DNA from: Pigoraptor chileana | Lineage: Eukaryota > Opisthokonta > Filasterea | Assembly (NCBI GenBank): GCA_943704495.1 | Contig: CALSCR010000324.1 | Coordinates: 1-37,231, forward strand | Reading direction: 5' to 3' | Length of the DNA stretch: 37,231 nt | In this document: positions 20,402 to 30,368 of the stretch, piece after piece | How the letters are laid out: each line of letters opens with the position of its first letter | Position numbering within the stretch: the first letter of the stretch is position 1 | Notes under the pieces: generated by a model | Told to the model about the DNA's origin: nothing | Seen by the model: only the letters and a program-made list of their open reading frames with translations | The model's database searches: none | Made by a program: the position numbers and the translations under genes

Positions 20402-23400
20402 TCAGCATGTACTGAACCGGCCGAGGGCATTCGTGGCAATGGAGGTGGGATTTTCGTCAAGCGAGACGCCTGCCATAAACGACGAAAAGAGAGCAAATCG
20501 CGTCATAAGCGTCAGAGGGCGCCCGCTGAGATCGTGGTCCGATGCTGTTGCGGCAATGAGCTTGCAGTCCGGGCGGTGGGTGGCCCAGTGCGCACGCTGA
20601 CACGCCTCGTCGCAGTAGTACGTCGCGCGACACCCGCCACACACGCGCATGCGCATGGACAGGGCATTTGTGCCGGGAACCCTACACCGCGCACACGACA
20701 GAAAGTCCGTCGAGTCCATCCGGTAGTAATAGGGAATGGACGACGGGGTTGGCTTGCACATGACATCCAGCTCTTCCTGCGATACAATCCCGGCGGCAAC
20801 GATTGCAGAGTTGGCGATGGCGATGTATTCTTTTGTCTTGGCGACATTGGCGTCACGGGGCACGAGGGATGTCACAAACAGCGTGTAGTACTGGCGCACA
20901 GTGGCAGCCCACATCGACACAATGTGGCGTGCGGCGGATCGGTTGGCGGCGCTCTTCTTGGCCGCAGCGCCGCATTCCAGTCCAATCGCCTGAGTCAGCG
21001 AGTAGATGACCGAGATGCGGAGGGCCACTTCCTTCGCGCGGTCGACAACAAGCGGAAGCGTCCGTTCGTAGACGTCAGCAAAGACGGCAACCCACTCCAC
21101 GATGCTCGAGCTGTTTTCCGACAGCACCACCGCAAACTCACTGTCCATCGCAAAAAAAGTGGCAAAGAATTGTGTGGAAAACATACTGCGAACCAGCTCC
21201 ACGTTAATTATGCCGGTAGCCACGACAGCCGCGCCAAAGAGAAAGCGGCCAAAGGACATATGCGCAAACATAATGCGGGTAAAGACATTCTCGCGACGCA
21301 GCATCCGGGTGGAGCCCGCAGCTATCACATCCAGGGCAGCGGGTGCACGTGCCAGCGAGAGCGCACTGAGCAGGAGGAACCCCCGGAGGTACTGGCTGCC
21401 CTGGCCCACGAGAAGCACGTGCACGGCATCGTACACAGAGGCCGCCGCAATCTTCCCCACCATGTCAATGGGCGACGGCAGCCGTAGAAGGTGCATATAC
21501 AGCGACATTGCATTGTTCCAACGGTGCTCTGAAATCTCGGGCTTTCCCTTGGTATCACTAAACTTGCCATACTCCGCCATGCCAGCCATCTGCGACGTGT
21601 ATGCGATAATGAGCGGGCTCCAGCAGACGCGCTTTGCCTCCGCACAAATGGCGTCGGCGCCAGTGGCCGTCGGATACGGAAGCAACGACGACGTTGTCGG
21701 AACGTTAAGAAGCCCATGTGGTCCCGGGTTGCTGTAGCGGAATCCAAGTGCGGCACGTGCCTTTGCGACGCCCGAAACGGCCGCCAAAAATGATCCCCGT
21801 GTGTCCAGGGCGGCAAAGCGAGCAAGAGAGGCTGCAATTTTGGCTTCTACGTCGCGCGCACCTTTCGAGACAGTTGATGGCGTCGCTGCGATTCTTTCCC
21901 GCGCAAAAGTCATGATGGGTGCGCGGAGGGGAATATCCTTGTAGCTGCCAAGGATGAGACTGCAGCCAAACTTGAGCATTTCGCCCGCGGTGTGCGAGAG
22001 GGGGAGGTGGTTGCCATTGTCGTCAGCAAACCACGACGCGCACAGGCTCACCCACGGCATGCCCTGCCCGATCAGCATCACCACATAGACGGACATTCCG
22101 CACAAATCGTACGGATCGAGAGGGTCGTCTGAAAAGAAGTACGGAGTGACGAGCCACTCGGGGAGGGCGGGAAGCTGCGGCGCCACGGCCATGTGGTGGT
22201 GGTCGAGGATGAAGGTGCAGACAGTCATCATCACAGACATGCCCACGAGGTCATCAGAGACAGGCGCAAGCTGCGAAAACCGCTCCTTGAGGAGGATGCG
22301 CAGCGCCAGTTCGTTGCAGCTATTGCCGGGACCGCAGACGATCACCGCCGCGGTCCCCCTTTTCAGCGACGACAACGCCGACTCGCGCTGCTTTGTGGCC
22401 TCCAAGAGGCGCGCAGTCCGGACTGTCTGGTCCGGATACATTTGCTCCGACAGACGGAGGAGGTCCTCTGCGGCAGTGCGGAGGGCGGCTAGCAAGGGGT
22501 CGTCGGAGGGAAAATCATGCGGTGAGCACAGTGCGATGGCAGCGTTGCAAGCCTCGATGCAGGCGTGGACCAGCGTAAACACGAGGGGTGCGACGTCGGG
22601 GTCGGTGTGGAGACAGGGGGTCCCGCCGACACGCAGCGCCACCTCGCGCACGATGCGGCACGTGACAAGACGCCGCCCGGAGACCAGCTCCAGGGTCCTT
22701 GCATTGTTGTCTGAGCCCGTGCTCTTTGGCATCATGGCCATGCGCGTGATGGAGTTTGCGAGGACACGCAGTCCACGCAGCATACGGGGCACAAGCGAGG
22801 GCGTGATGCGCGTCGCCGGATGTCCGTCCGCATCCGGGGCGGCTGGAACGGCGTCCAAAACATACTCAATGAACGATGAAGAACATCCAACGCTTGCATA
22901 CCAAGCAAAGGGGATGCAGTGCATGGGGTCTCCGGCCCCATACCTGCGAAGCACACCCTCCACAAATTGGGGGAAGCGCGAGTATGGCTGCGAGTAGATC
23001 ACCGACAGCGCACAGGCCATCACGCCCCACAGCCCTCCATCGTATGCGGCCGATTGGTGCACCATGCCCACGGGAATCCCATCGACGCCATAGGTCAGCT
23101 TCATGTGGCGCAGGATGTCGAAGTCGACCTCATGGTGAAATCTGCCCGCCGCCTGCAGGACGAGGTCGGACGCAGCCGATATGCGCGCCCGCGGTCCCGT
23201 TTCGTCCCGCCGCAATTTGCCATGCGCATCCTTGTGGAAGCGCAGAGGATCTGCCACGATCAATCTGATGAGCGCAGGCAGAGGGACGTCACCTTCAAGT
23301 GCCTTTAAGAAGCACTCACGCGTCTTCGCCTGGCTCCCCTTGTTGATGTGGCCCGCCAACTCGGCCCACGGCCACGAGGACCCTGCATCCGCCCCGTACG

Positions 23401-23581
23401 CCTCCGCAACAGCCGCAGCGCGTGCGTTACGCGCCAATTCCATGCGCCGTTCCATGTCGAGGGGATCAGCCAAGTTGGGCGGAGGCCATGCAGCACATGT
23501 TCCCGCCGTTGTGGGCGATGACGACGTCATTGCTGTCACGTGTGACTCATCCACGCAAGCCCATCCTCCCACCCATTTCAT
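20402..23581 (-). CDS. Intronless MYND zinc-finger protein, 1059 residues
   Basis: One uninterrupted frame codes 1059 residues. At the C terminus, residues 963-1006 form a MYND finger: Cys963, Cys966, Cys981, Cys984, Cys990, Cys994, His1002 and Cys1006, with the family signature YYCDEACQRAHWATHRPDC. MYND fingers bind two zinc ions and usually mediate protein contacts, often with proline-rich peptides in chromatin or signalling proteins. No SET domain accompanies it. The ~960 residues before it are mostly helical and Ala/Leu-rich with no domain I recognise; PROSITE-like repeats are not obvious. A second Met (MTSSSP) lies 17 codons downstream and could be the start. It is the only gene of the window without introns, and its coding GC is high like its neighbours. 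Function unknown. Confidence 0.85.
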   Translation of the reverse strand: MKWVGGWACVDESHVTAMTSSSPTTAGTCAAWPPPNLADPLDMERRMELARNARAAAVAEAYGADAGSSWPWAELAGHINKGSQAKTRECFLKALEGDVPLPALIRLIVADPLRFHKDAHGKLRRDETGPRARISAASDLVLQAAGRFHHEVDFDILRHMKLTYGVDGIPVGMVHQSAAYDGGLWGVMACALSVIYSQPYSRFPQFVEGVLRRYGAGDPMHCIPFAWYASVGCSSSFIEYVLDAVPAAPDADGHPATRITPSLVPRMLRGLRVLANSITRMAMMPKSTGSDNNARTLELVSGRRLVTCRIVREVALRVGGTPCLHTDPDVAPLVFTLVHACIEACNAAIALCSPHDFPSDDPLLAALRTAAEDLLRLSEQMYPDQTVRTARLLEATKQRESALSSLKRGTAAVIVCGPGNSCNELALRILLKERFSQLAPVSDDLVGMSVMMTVCTFILDHHHMAVAPQLPALPEWLVTPYFFSDDPLDPYDLCGMSVYVVMLIGQGMPWVSLCASWFADDNGNHLPLSHTAGEMLKFGCSLILGSYKDIPLRAPIMTFARERIAATPSTVSKGARDVEAKIAASLARFAALDTRGSFLAAVSGVAKARAALGFRYSNPGPHGLLNVPTTSSLLPYPTATGADAICAEAKRVCWSPLIIAYTSQMAGMAEYGKFSDTKGKPEISEHRWNNAMSLYMHLLRLPSPIDMVGKIAAASVYDAVHVLLVGQGSQYLRGFLLLSALSLARAPAALDVIAAGSTRMLRRENVFTRIMFAHMSFGRFLFGAAVVATGIINVELVRSMFSTQFFATFFAMDSEFAVVLSENSSSIVEWVAVFADVYERTLPLVVDRAKEVALRISVIYSLTQAIGLECGAAAKKSAANRSAARHIVSMWAATVRQYYTLFVTSLVPRDANVAKTKEYIAIANSAIVAAGIVSQEELDVMCKPTPSSIPYYYRMDSTDFLSCARCRVPGTNALSMRMRVCGGCRATYYCDEACQRAHWATHRPDCKLIAATASDHDLSGRPLTLMTRFALFSSFMAGVSLDENPTSIATNALGRFSTC

Positions 23582-23934
23582 TGCAATTCATGCCAGGAAC
23601 AATGCCTGGCGTTACTTCTAGGATGCAGATCGTGTGCGTTACAGACTGTGAACCAAGTTGTAACTCAGGGCCATCAGAGAATGCGCAGAGAATGGAACAC
23701 GTGTCTCATTCGAAATTTTAAGTATCGGATTAACAATGTAGTAATTTGAGACCGAACAATTTGCCGGAAAAAAAGTTACCAAATTTGACATTGTTGTAAC
23801 ACTCAGAATTCCGAGTCAGCGCCACGTATAAACTTGCGACAAAACAAGAGGACCAAAATACATCGCAGTCTCACTGTCTGTTCATATATATCCATGAGCA
23901 TGCATGAGGCCTACGATACGGAGGATGCAAGTTT
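23582..23934. other. Short spacer upstream of the MYND gene
   Basis: About 350 bases separate the MYND start from the end of the right HDAC, both on -. The sequence must contain the MYND promoter and the HDAC 3' untranslated region. I see no repeat, RNA gene or clear motif. Confidence 0.5.
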
Positions 23935-26398
23935 TTATTTTCTCGAGACAAGTTGATTTGCCGGAGCAGACAGCACTCTCCGTCCCGTCACCAACGCAGA
24001 CTTTCGAAAGAGGTCAGATGCAATCTCAAGTGAGCGGGGCATTTGCAGGGAGCGCCAGTATTTCTGTTGAATTCCAATGACCTGTTTTGGTTGGCGGAGT
24101 GCGATGCATGCGTTGTGGCCAGACAGAGTGTGCATATGCGAATCCATGTTAGCGTAGCTTCAGAAGGACACGACGGCAGAACACAAAGACAGCGGCAGAC
24201 ACTTATCCCCTCGTGGTCGGCTCCAACACGGAAAAATCTATAACAAAACAAATGGCTTGACTTCGCATGCTGTGCATCATAAAACACAAAACGAACCCTT
24301 CCTCACACAAAAACGACTTGTACGACACGATATCACGGACATTTCCCGATGAGTAGACATATAACTTCAGATCCCCAATAACGAGATGCCGCCCAGCAAA
24401 AAACAGAAGGGTTTATGATATGGAGCAGAGCGCACCTTCCGCAGGACGTTGACGGCGGGCGTCACTGGCACGGCGGGCGCGCGTTCTTGCGTGGATGTGA
24501 CGCACGAACGGGGGAGGAGCGAGAGTTGGTCACCCAGCAACGCTGACAGGCAGGCGGTGGCCGAGGCCGACAGGGACTCCAGATCGTATCCGCCCTCGAG
24601 TGCGAGTATGACCCTCCCGGAAGCAAGGGACATGAGCAATCGCGTCATGTGGGCATATGCTGCACGGAGAGGGGTGTAGGGACCATGCATGCAGGGGAGA
24701 CGTCCACACAATGGGCGGTGTTAAATAGAGCTGCGAGTCAGTGAGGTTCGCGCTGCGCAAAAGGGTGTGGGCGCGGTGGAGATGGAGGGGCAAGTGTGCG
24801 AGATAGATACACTCGAATGCGGGAGAAGCAAAAGAAAAGAGGGTATTTTACGGCCGCAACATATGTGCGATTACGCGGGGAAACACAACACACCCTCCGG
24901 AGTAACTTTGTATCCTGAAATTTCGTCGCCATCCGCGGCATCGAATCCGGCCGACACGAGCACAATGTCCGGCTTGAACTCGGTCGCAATGGGCATGATC
25001 ACGTGATGGAAGGCCGACAGATACTCGGTATTGCCCATTGGAATTCGCCCCTGTTGTCAACGGAAAAAAATAGCACGGAAAGGAATGTACCGAAATCAAT
25101 AAGGGAAAGGAAAAACCAAACAGTGGCAGGTACAAGAACAAACAGTGGCAGGGACAAGGTTGGAGTGTGTATATGTTCAACCATTGGAAAAAGATTGAGA
25201 GATTCAAGGCTGTGCTCAATGACAATGGGGCAGTGAGCATGAAAACAGCGAAGCGCAGAAACATCCTGCACACACAAACACACGTTCAAGGAACACAGGT
25301 ACTAGTCCCACACACACACACATGCACAAACACAAAAAAACACAATAAATAGTGCAGCAACGGCAGATACGCGCCTTCCACGGAATATTAACGTTGAATC
25401 CGAGGCCGTTTCCGCTGCCGCACTCATCTGCATCGCCTGTGCCTGGGTAAAAGTCGCCATTGTCGTGCCTATGCAAGGATACATAGAGGACCTACAAGAG
25501 GACGTGCGTGAGTGTGCGCGAGTGTGCATGAGTGAGTGGCAGTGAGTGGCTAATATGAATGCACTTGGGGGCACATAATCGGCAATGATCGGCGCACGAA
25601 CAGCGCAGTCAATGTGCGATGACAAAAACGACAACATTGAAGCACTGGCCATGGCACGTGACATCGAAAAGCAGCAAGACACATTCCAGTAATTCGCACT
25701 CCTTGCCAGCACTAAAACAGCTGCAGCAATGCACACACCACACCATCACCAACACAGTTCCATACACACATACGCACGTTTGGATTGTCGTAAAAAATGT
25801 TTTGAGTGCCGTTGCCATGGTGCACATCCCAGTCGACGATGAGAACTCTCGCTATACCGGGCATCTGAAGGGCTCGCTTTGCTGCAACGGCGACGTTGTT
25901 GAAAAAGCAAAATCCCCTGCGATAATGACATGCGCGTGTGATGTGTGCGTTCAAGTGTGCGATGTGTGAGTTTGTTCGTGTGAGATCGTTGTTTAAACCT
26001 TGACGGATGAATTGATATTCGTTGTGGTTCTGGTTGTTATATGAAAATTAAAGATTCGCTACACTGTTACATATGCATACACAAACAAACACGAGAGGGC
26101 ATTAATGTCATCGTAGGGACTGTGCCCCATGGAGACCACAATCACCACAACGAACGAGCTTCAGGACTCATAACCCATTAGCCCATCGAGTGCAAAGGGA
26201 TATGGGATTAAGGTCAGTCTAAGGCTCTATCATCGACTCCAACATAAAACAGAGTGAGATGTAGGATTCAAGTGAGTGTCTTAGGCTGTGTCCATGGACT
26301 CCACAAGAGAGGGAGAGAGAGAGAGAGAGAGAGAGGCAGAGAGAGAGAGGTAGATGTAGGATTCAAGTCAGTGTCAGAGGCGCTGTGCCCATGGACTC

Positions 26399-26453
<55 letters not shown>

Positions 26454-28691
26454 TAGAATTCAAGTCAGTGTCATTAGAGCTGTGCCCATGGTCGATGCAC
26501 TCACATTGCATCCGACTCCTCTGCATGGTGTCCCGGCGGCCGCACCACCGCAAACCCATTCGCCAGTCGTCCTGAGGCCACTTCCTCGCACAGCCGAACG
26601 AGGCTTCCCGCGGACAGTCGGGCCGCGAGAGGCGAGTGCGCGTGGTTGTAAACAGTGTCCACCGCGAGACCCACGCCCCCGCATTCCATCCTGCATCAAT
26701 TCCATTTGTTATCCCTCTCGTCATGACATTGTCCAAGCTAAATCAAACGATCGCACGCGACACACAACCACATGGAGACGCAGACACACGCAATGCAAGC
26801 GCATATATGTGCCCACAGAGACAGACTCGCTGACAGACAAGCGGCAGACCCACAAAAACCGCACTGACACAAGCAGAGCAAGCGAAACCTACGGTTTCAG
26901 ACCGGGTGGACGTTGGTTGGGGCGTGCGAATCCATAGGTCGTCACGTGCAGCGGGTCGTGGCATGTTTCCACGGCTTCGCGGGTTACCTCCGATGCGGGA
27001 ACGGGCCGACATCTATCTAGACACGCGTTGGTGCGCTCCATTTCAGCCAAAATTGCGGATATTCGCTGTGGCACTTCCGGGTGTGTGAGGCGGGGAACCG
27101 GGCAGGTGCAGCAGTGCAAAAGCATGCGCGAATCGTAGACAACACCCGTACGACTCCGAGGTGACTCTGTAGGTGCGTGGAAAATGATGCATTGCATTCC
27201 AGGGTTGGTTTGGCATCGATGGTGAACAAACTTCTGTCAACAACACGCAAGCATGTAATGAAGGGCGGTCGAGTTGCACTTGTGGACGTGCTGTGGCGTG
27301 TGCCAGGGTAAGGATTTCCATAGGTATGTGTACCGACAGCACATCTCGAAAGAAACATATATGTGCCATGCACACACCCGCCGCCCTCCGCGCCGCCTTC
27401 TGCCACTTGTCGTCGTCATCGTATCCGCCAGGCCCGACGAGCGAGGCGTCCGTCCGATCGCGCGTATCGGTCAGCGGAATCCACCGATCGTACTCGGCTG
27501 AGTACATACATGTGGTGGAGAGTGTGGCGTGTGAATATATATATGTGGGTGAGTGTGAGTGAATGTGTGTGAGCATGTGTGTGAGCGTCACATTTCAAGG
27601 CATTCAAGTAGAAGAAAGATAAGGTTTTGTGCATGCACACACACACACGTATACATACCTCCAGTTCCCTCAAAGTGCACAAAAGTTGCAGGAACATCGC
27701 ATTCTTCTCGAGAATCGACACTGGCAGAATCACCTCCAGCAGCAGCAGTACCCCCACCATCGTCTGCCACTCTCCCGTCCACGTGACGTATGCGGGCTGC
27801 GCGCCACACAGGCTCAGCGGCCGTCCTGTCTAGCGCGTCGATTTTACGCCCGACGCCAGAGAGACTTGCGGGAGGGACAGAGCTGGAAACAGCGCCACTC
27901 GAGCGGTCGACAAAGGTGGGTATCGATGCAAGAGTGTCATTGTCCGTCACAACGGAAGACACGGATTCCACGGAGGGCTTCCTGTCGCTCAGACGCAGCC
28001 GCTCGAGTGTTGCCGCAAGCAGCGACTCAGTGCCGTCACTGCGCAACGACGACGATGGTGATGCCGCATCTGCCGGCCTGTCGGTCACGCCTCCGTCCCT
28101 CGAGCGCACAGGCACCGCGCCGGCCGAGTGCGCAACGCGGCTCTTTTTCTGAGAAGATGCTCCGCCCGAGATAGTCGCGGCAACGGTGGCGTATGCAGGT
28201 TTCGGTGGAGTGGCGAGTGGCGTAAGTGTTGATGATGATGTGCGACTAGAAAGCGAGAGGGGCGTTGGGGGGGCGTTGTCGGCGGCGGCAGTGGCAGTGG
28301 CAGTGGCAGGTGGCAGGCGATCAGAGTCCTCCACACCATTCCCAACAGCACCCCCACCGCTGCCTCCCATGCTCATGCTCGCGTTGGTGGCGTGTGCGTG
28401 TGCGTGCGCTGTTGGAGACGGAATTGTCGAGGCCGACGTCCACGTGCCTTTCCGTCGCGCAAGCGAGGACTCGGGTAGGCCACCCACCACCACCGCAGGG
28501 GACGCTTTCGACGATGCAGGCTCCTCGTGGGCGAAGCCACCGAATGCGCCCCCGGGGCTGTTGCTGCCACTGCCACTGCCACTGCCACTGCCACTGGCAC
28601 TGAGGATGCCCTTTGCCACAATCGATAGGAGCGGGTCAAGCGTCTTGACAGACGGTGTGCGCACAGGGGCGCCGCGTCCACTTCCAGACAT
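23935..28691 (-). CDS. HDAC: Histone deacetylase, class II (HDA1/HDAC4-like), complete
   Basis: Zinc-dependent lysine deacetylase. Nine exons in transcript order: 28691..27659, 27497..27378, 27166..26893, 26690..26505, 25916..25778, 25491..25375, 25050..24894, 24659..24436 and 24081..23935, giving 798 residues. All phases fit. Residues 1-344 are a low-complexity Ser/Gly/Ala/Thr region with SG repeats. The catalytic domain starts near 391 ([16 protein letters not shown], a class IIa-like opening) and runs to about 755. Active-site residues are His530/His531 (PPGHHAEE), zinc ligands Asp568, His570 and Asp660, and Tyr700 (LEGGYDL). Vertebrate class IIa enzymes have His at the Tyr position, so this enzyme should be fully active. 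The intron 25374-25051 uses a GC donor (GCGCGT), forced by homology at PWK|GRIPMGN. The paralogue at 385-1994 lacks this intron. It shares a divergent promoter region with ARL5. Confidence 0.94.
26202..26500 (-). repeat. Third cluster of the ~50-bp repeat, with (GA)n, in HDAC intron
   Basis: Three good copies lie at about 26259-26306, 26354-26404 and 26451-26492, with a worn one at 26202-26243. Long (GA)n runs separate them (26307-26353, 26405-26450). On the HDAC sense strand they read TTGTGGAGTCCATGG then (CT)n, as in the left HDAC. The copy nearest the donor at 26504 lacks its first bases and joins the splice site within about a dozen bases. Confidence 0.87.
28277..28600 (-). repeat. Complementary hexamer repeats inside HDAC exon 1
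   Basis: On +, (GGCAGT)n lies at about 28289-28312 and (CCACTG)n at about 28566-28595. In the transcript the first-encountered tract codes Ser-Gly repeats and the second, in another frame, codes Ala-Thr repeats. The two tracts are reverse complements about 250 bases apart in one exon. Confidence 0.8.
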
Positions 28692-29698
28692 TCACTATCT
28701 AACGTCCCGAATGCAGTCCAAAGTATGAGCAAGGTGATGGTGCTATCAGCAGTTGAAGTAGTTTCGCCTATGCGGGGGAAGGTCTGACCATTCTGGCCAT
28801 TCGCGCGGGCAGAGTAGAGTGTGCACAGTAATGGGGAAGTCCAAATCAAAGAGGGACTTGGAGCCGCTTATGAGCCTACTTGTGCCTTCGGGTTTCGCTT
28901 TTGTCTTGCCATTAATAGGGTTCATGTCATAGCCAATCAGATTTGCTCCGGTTAAATGCACACGGGCTGTAAATTAGTGTGCGTGGAACACCGTCCCGGA
29001 ATTCTCTGAGACGGACATCACGTGACACACATTCGCAGCCTACTCGCCTAATTAGGCAAACAGCTTATTTTACTATTGCTACATATGGGCAAAAAAGTAA
29101 ATTGAAGCCGTATATGGTGCAACACTCACTCCTAATGCGGCAAGAGGCGTCCAATTAGGCGAGACACACACTCCTAATGCGGCAAGAGGTGTCCAATTAG
29201 GCGGGACACACACGCCTAATGAGGCAAAAGGAGTCCAATTAGGCGGGACTTGTCACTTTGAAGCAAGCGTGTCGGTCGGAGGGTCAGGAGGAGGTGCCAC
29301 AGAGAAGGATTAGGACAGGACAAGGAAGGCAGCACACAATTCCTGCTCTCGCTTCGAATGTGCACACCATTCGACGCCCACTCCTTTACACTACATGAAG
29401 GGAAGTATCAGCGCACACAGTAATCTTTCATATTAAAGGTGTTGGCTCCATATTACTGTGGGTTGAACAAGTCGTGGGAGCCCAAACCCGAACCCAACCA
29501 TTATCCGTGCGCCCGCTCGCCAGTTGACCAGGAGTGCTCCTCGACCGCCTATTGTTGTGTATTGTTGTTGTATTGGTCTGTGTCTGAATTGAGGGGCATA
29601 AAAGTCATTGGATTTTCGGGTTGTGCTGTTGTGTGCCTCTGCGTGGACGGGCAAGACAGCAAAGCAGGGGGGGGCGAGAGCGCTCGTCCCCTGTCGAC
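28692..29698. promoter_or_regulatory. Divergent intergenic region of HDAC and ARL5
   Basis: This 1-kb gap must contain the promoters of both genes. A TCACGTGA octamer lies at 29018-29025, a perfect palindrome GCCTAATTAGGC at 29046-29057, and a triplicated 42-bp array at 29131-29245. No gene-like frame is supported. Promoter function is inferred from gene orientation. Confidence 0.55.
29131..29245. repeat. Three 42-bp tandem units, each with a CCTAAT/ATTAGG inverted repeat
   Basis: CCTAAT begins at 29131, 29173 and 29215, exactly 42 bp apart. In each unit ATTAGG follows after a 17-base gap (29154, 29196, 29238). In unit 3 the arms extend to CGCCTAAT/ATTAGGCG. The units differ at several positions (CGGCAAGAG, GAGGCAAAAG), but the arms and spacing are kept. 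Confidence 0.9.
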
Positions 29699-30322
29699 AT
29701 GGGCATCCTTATGACCAAGTTCATGCAGTTATTCTGGTCGCAGGAAGGTGCGTCAGACTATGCGATATGGCTGTCTGGTGTCTGGTTGATCCTGTATGCA
29801 TTTGTGTGTGCGTGTGCGTGTGTTGGTGTATGACTTGCCCGTTAATGTACACGCAAGGGTGTGTACTCGTTTCGTAGAATGCGTATCGTGAATATAACAT
29901 TTGTCTTGTCGCACGTCCGCGCTGTTTCTGCTGTGGGCAGAGTACAAGGTGATCATCACGGGTCTGGACAATGCCGGAAAGACGACCATCCTGTATCAAC
30001 TGTGAGTGCTCGTCAGTGCTTGTCTCAGTGTATACTGGTTGGGGGGGGTGTTAGTATAAGTCAGTGTCAGAGACTCGTTACAATGAAGCCCACTACTGAA
30101 TGTGTGCGACCGATGCAACGACGGCTCGTCATGTCGCACTCGCAATGCGCCCCGACTGATGCAATTATCGCCGCATTGAACCGACAGCCTTATGAACGAG
30201 GTCGTCGTGACGTCACCCACCATCGGAAGCAATGTTGAGGAGGCAAGTCTTGCGTGCTCTTTTTGCATGTGCCTCTGAGCGTATGTGGGTGTGCGCATTT
30301 GCTGCCCTACGTAATATGGATA

Positions 30323-30368
<46 letters not shown>

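Noticed and set aside
20534-21487. A 317-codon + frame opposite the MYND gene
   Set aside because: The MYND frame has a clear zinc-finger motif and is three times longer; the opposite frame has no recognisable feature.
26259-26492. tRNA gene or tRNA-derived SINE from the B-box-like GATTCAAGTC
   Set aside because: No A box, no cloverleaf, and only about 50 bases long. The B-box resemblance is weak and may be chance.
29131-29245. CRISPR-like array
   Set aside because: Only three units, with direct end-to-end 42-bp periodicity and no repeat/spacer structure; the context is a eukaryotic promoter region.
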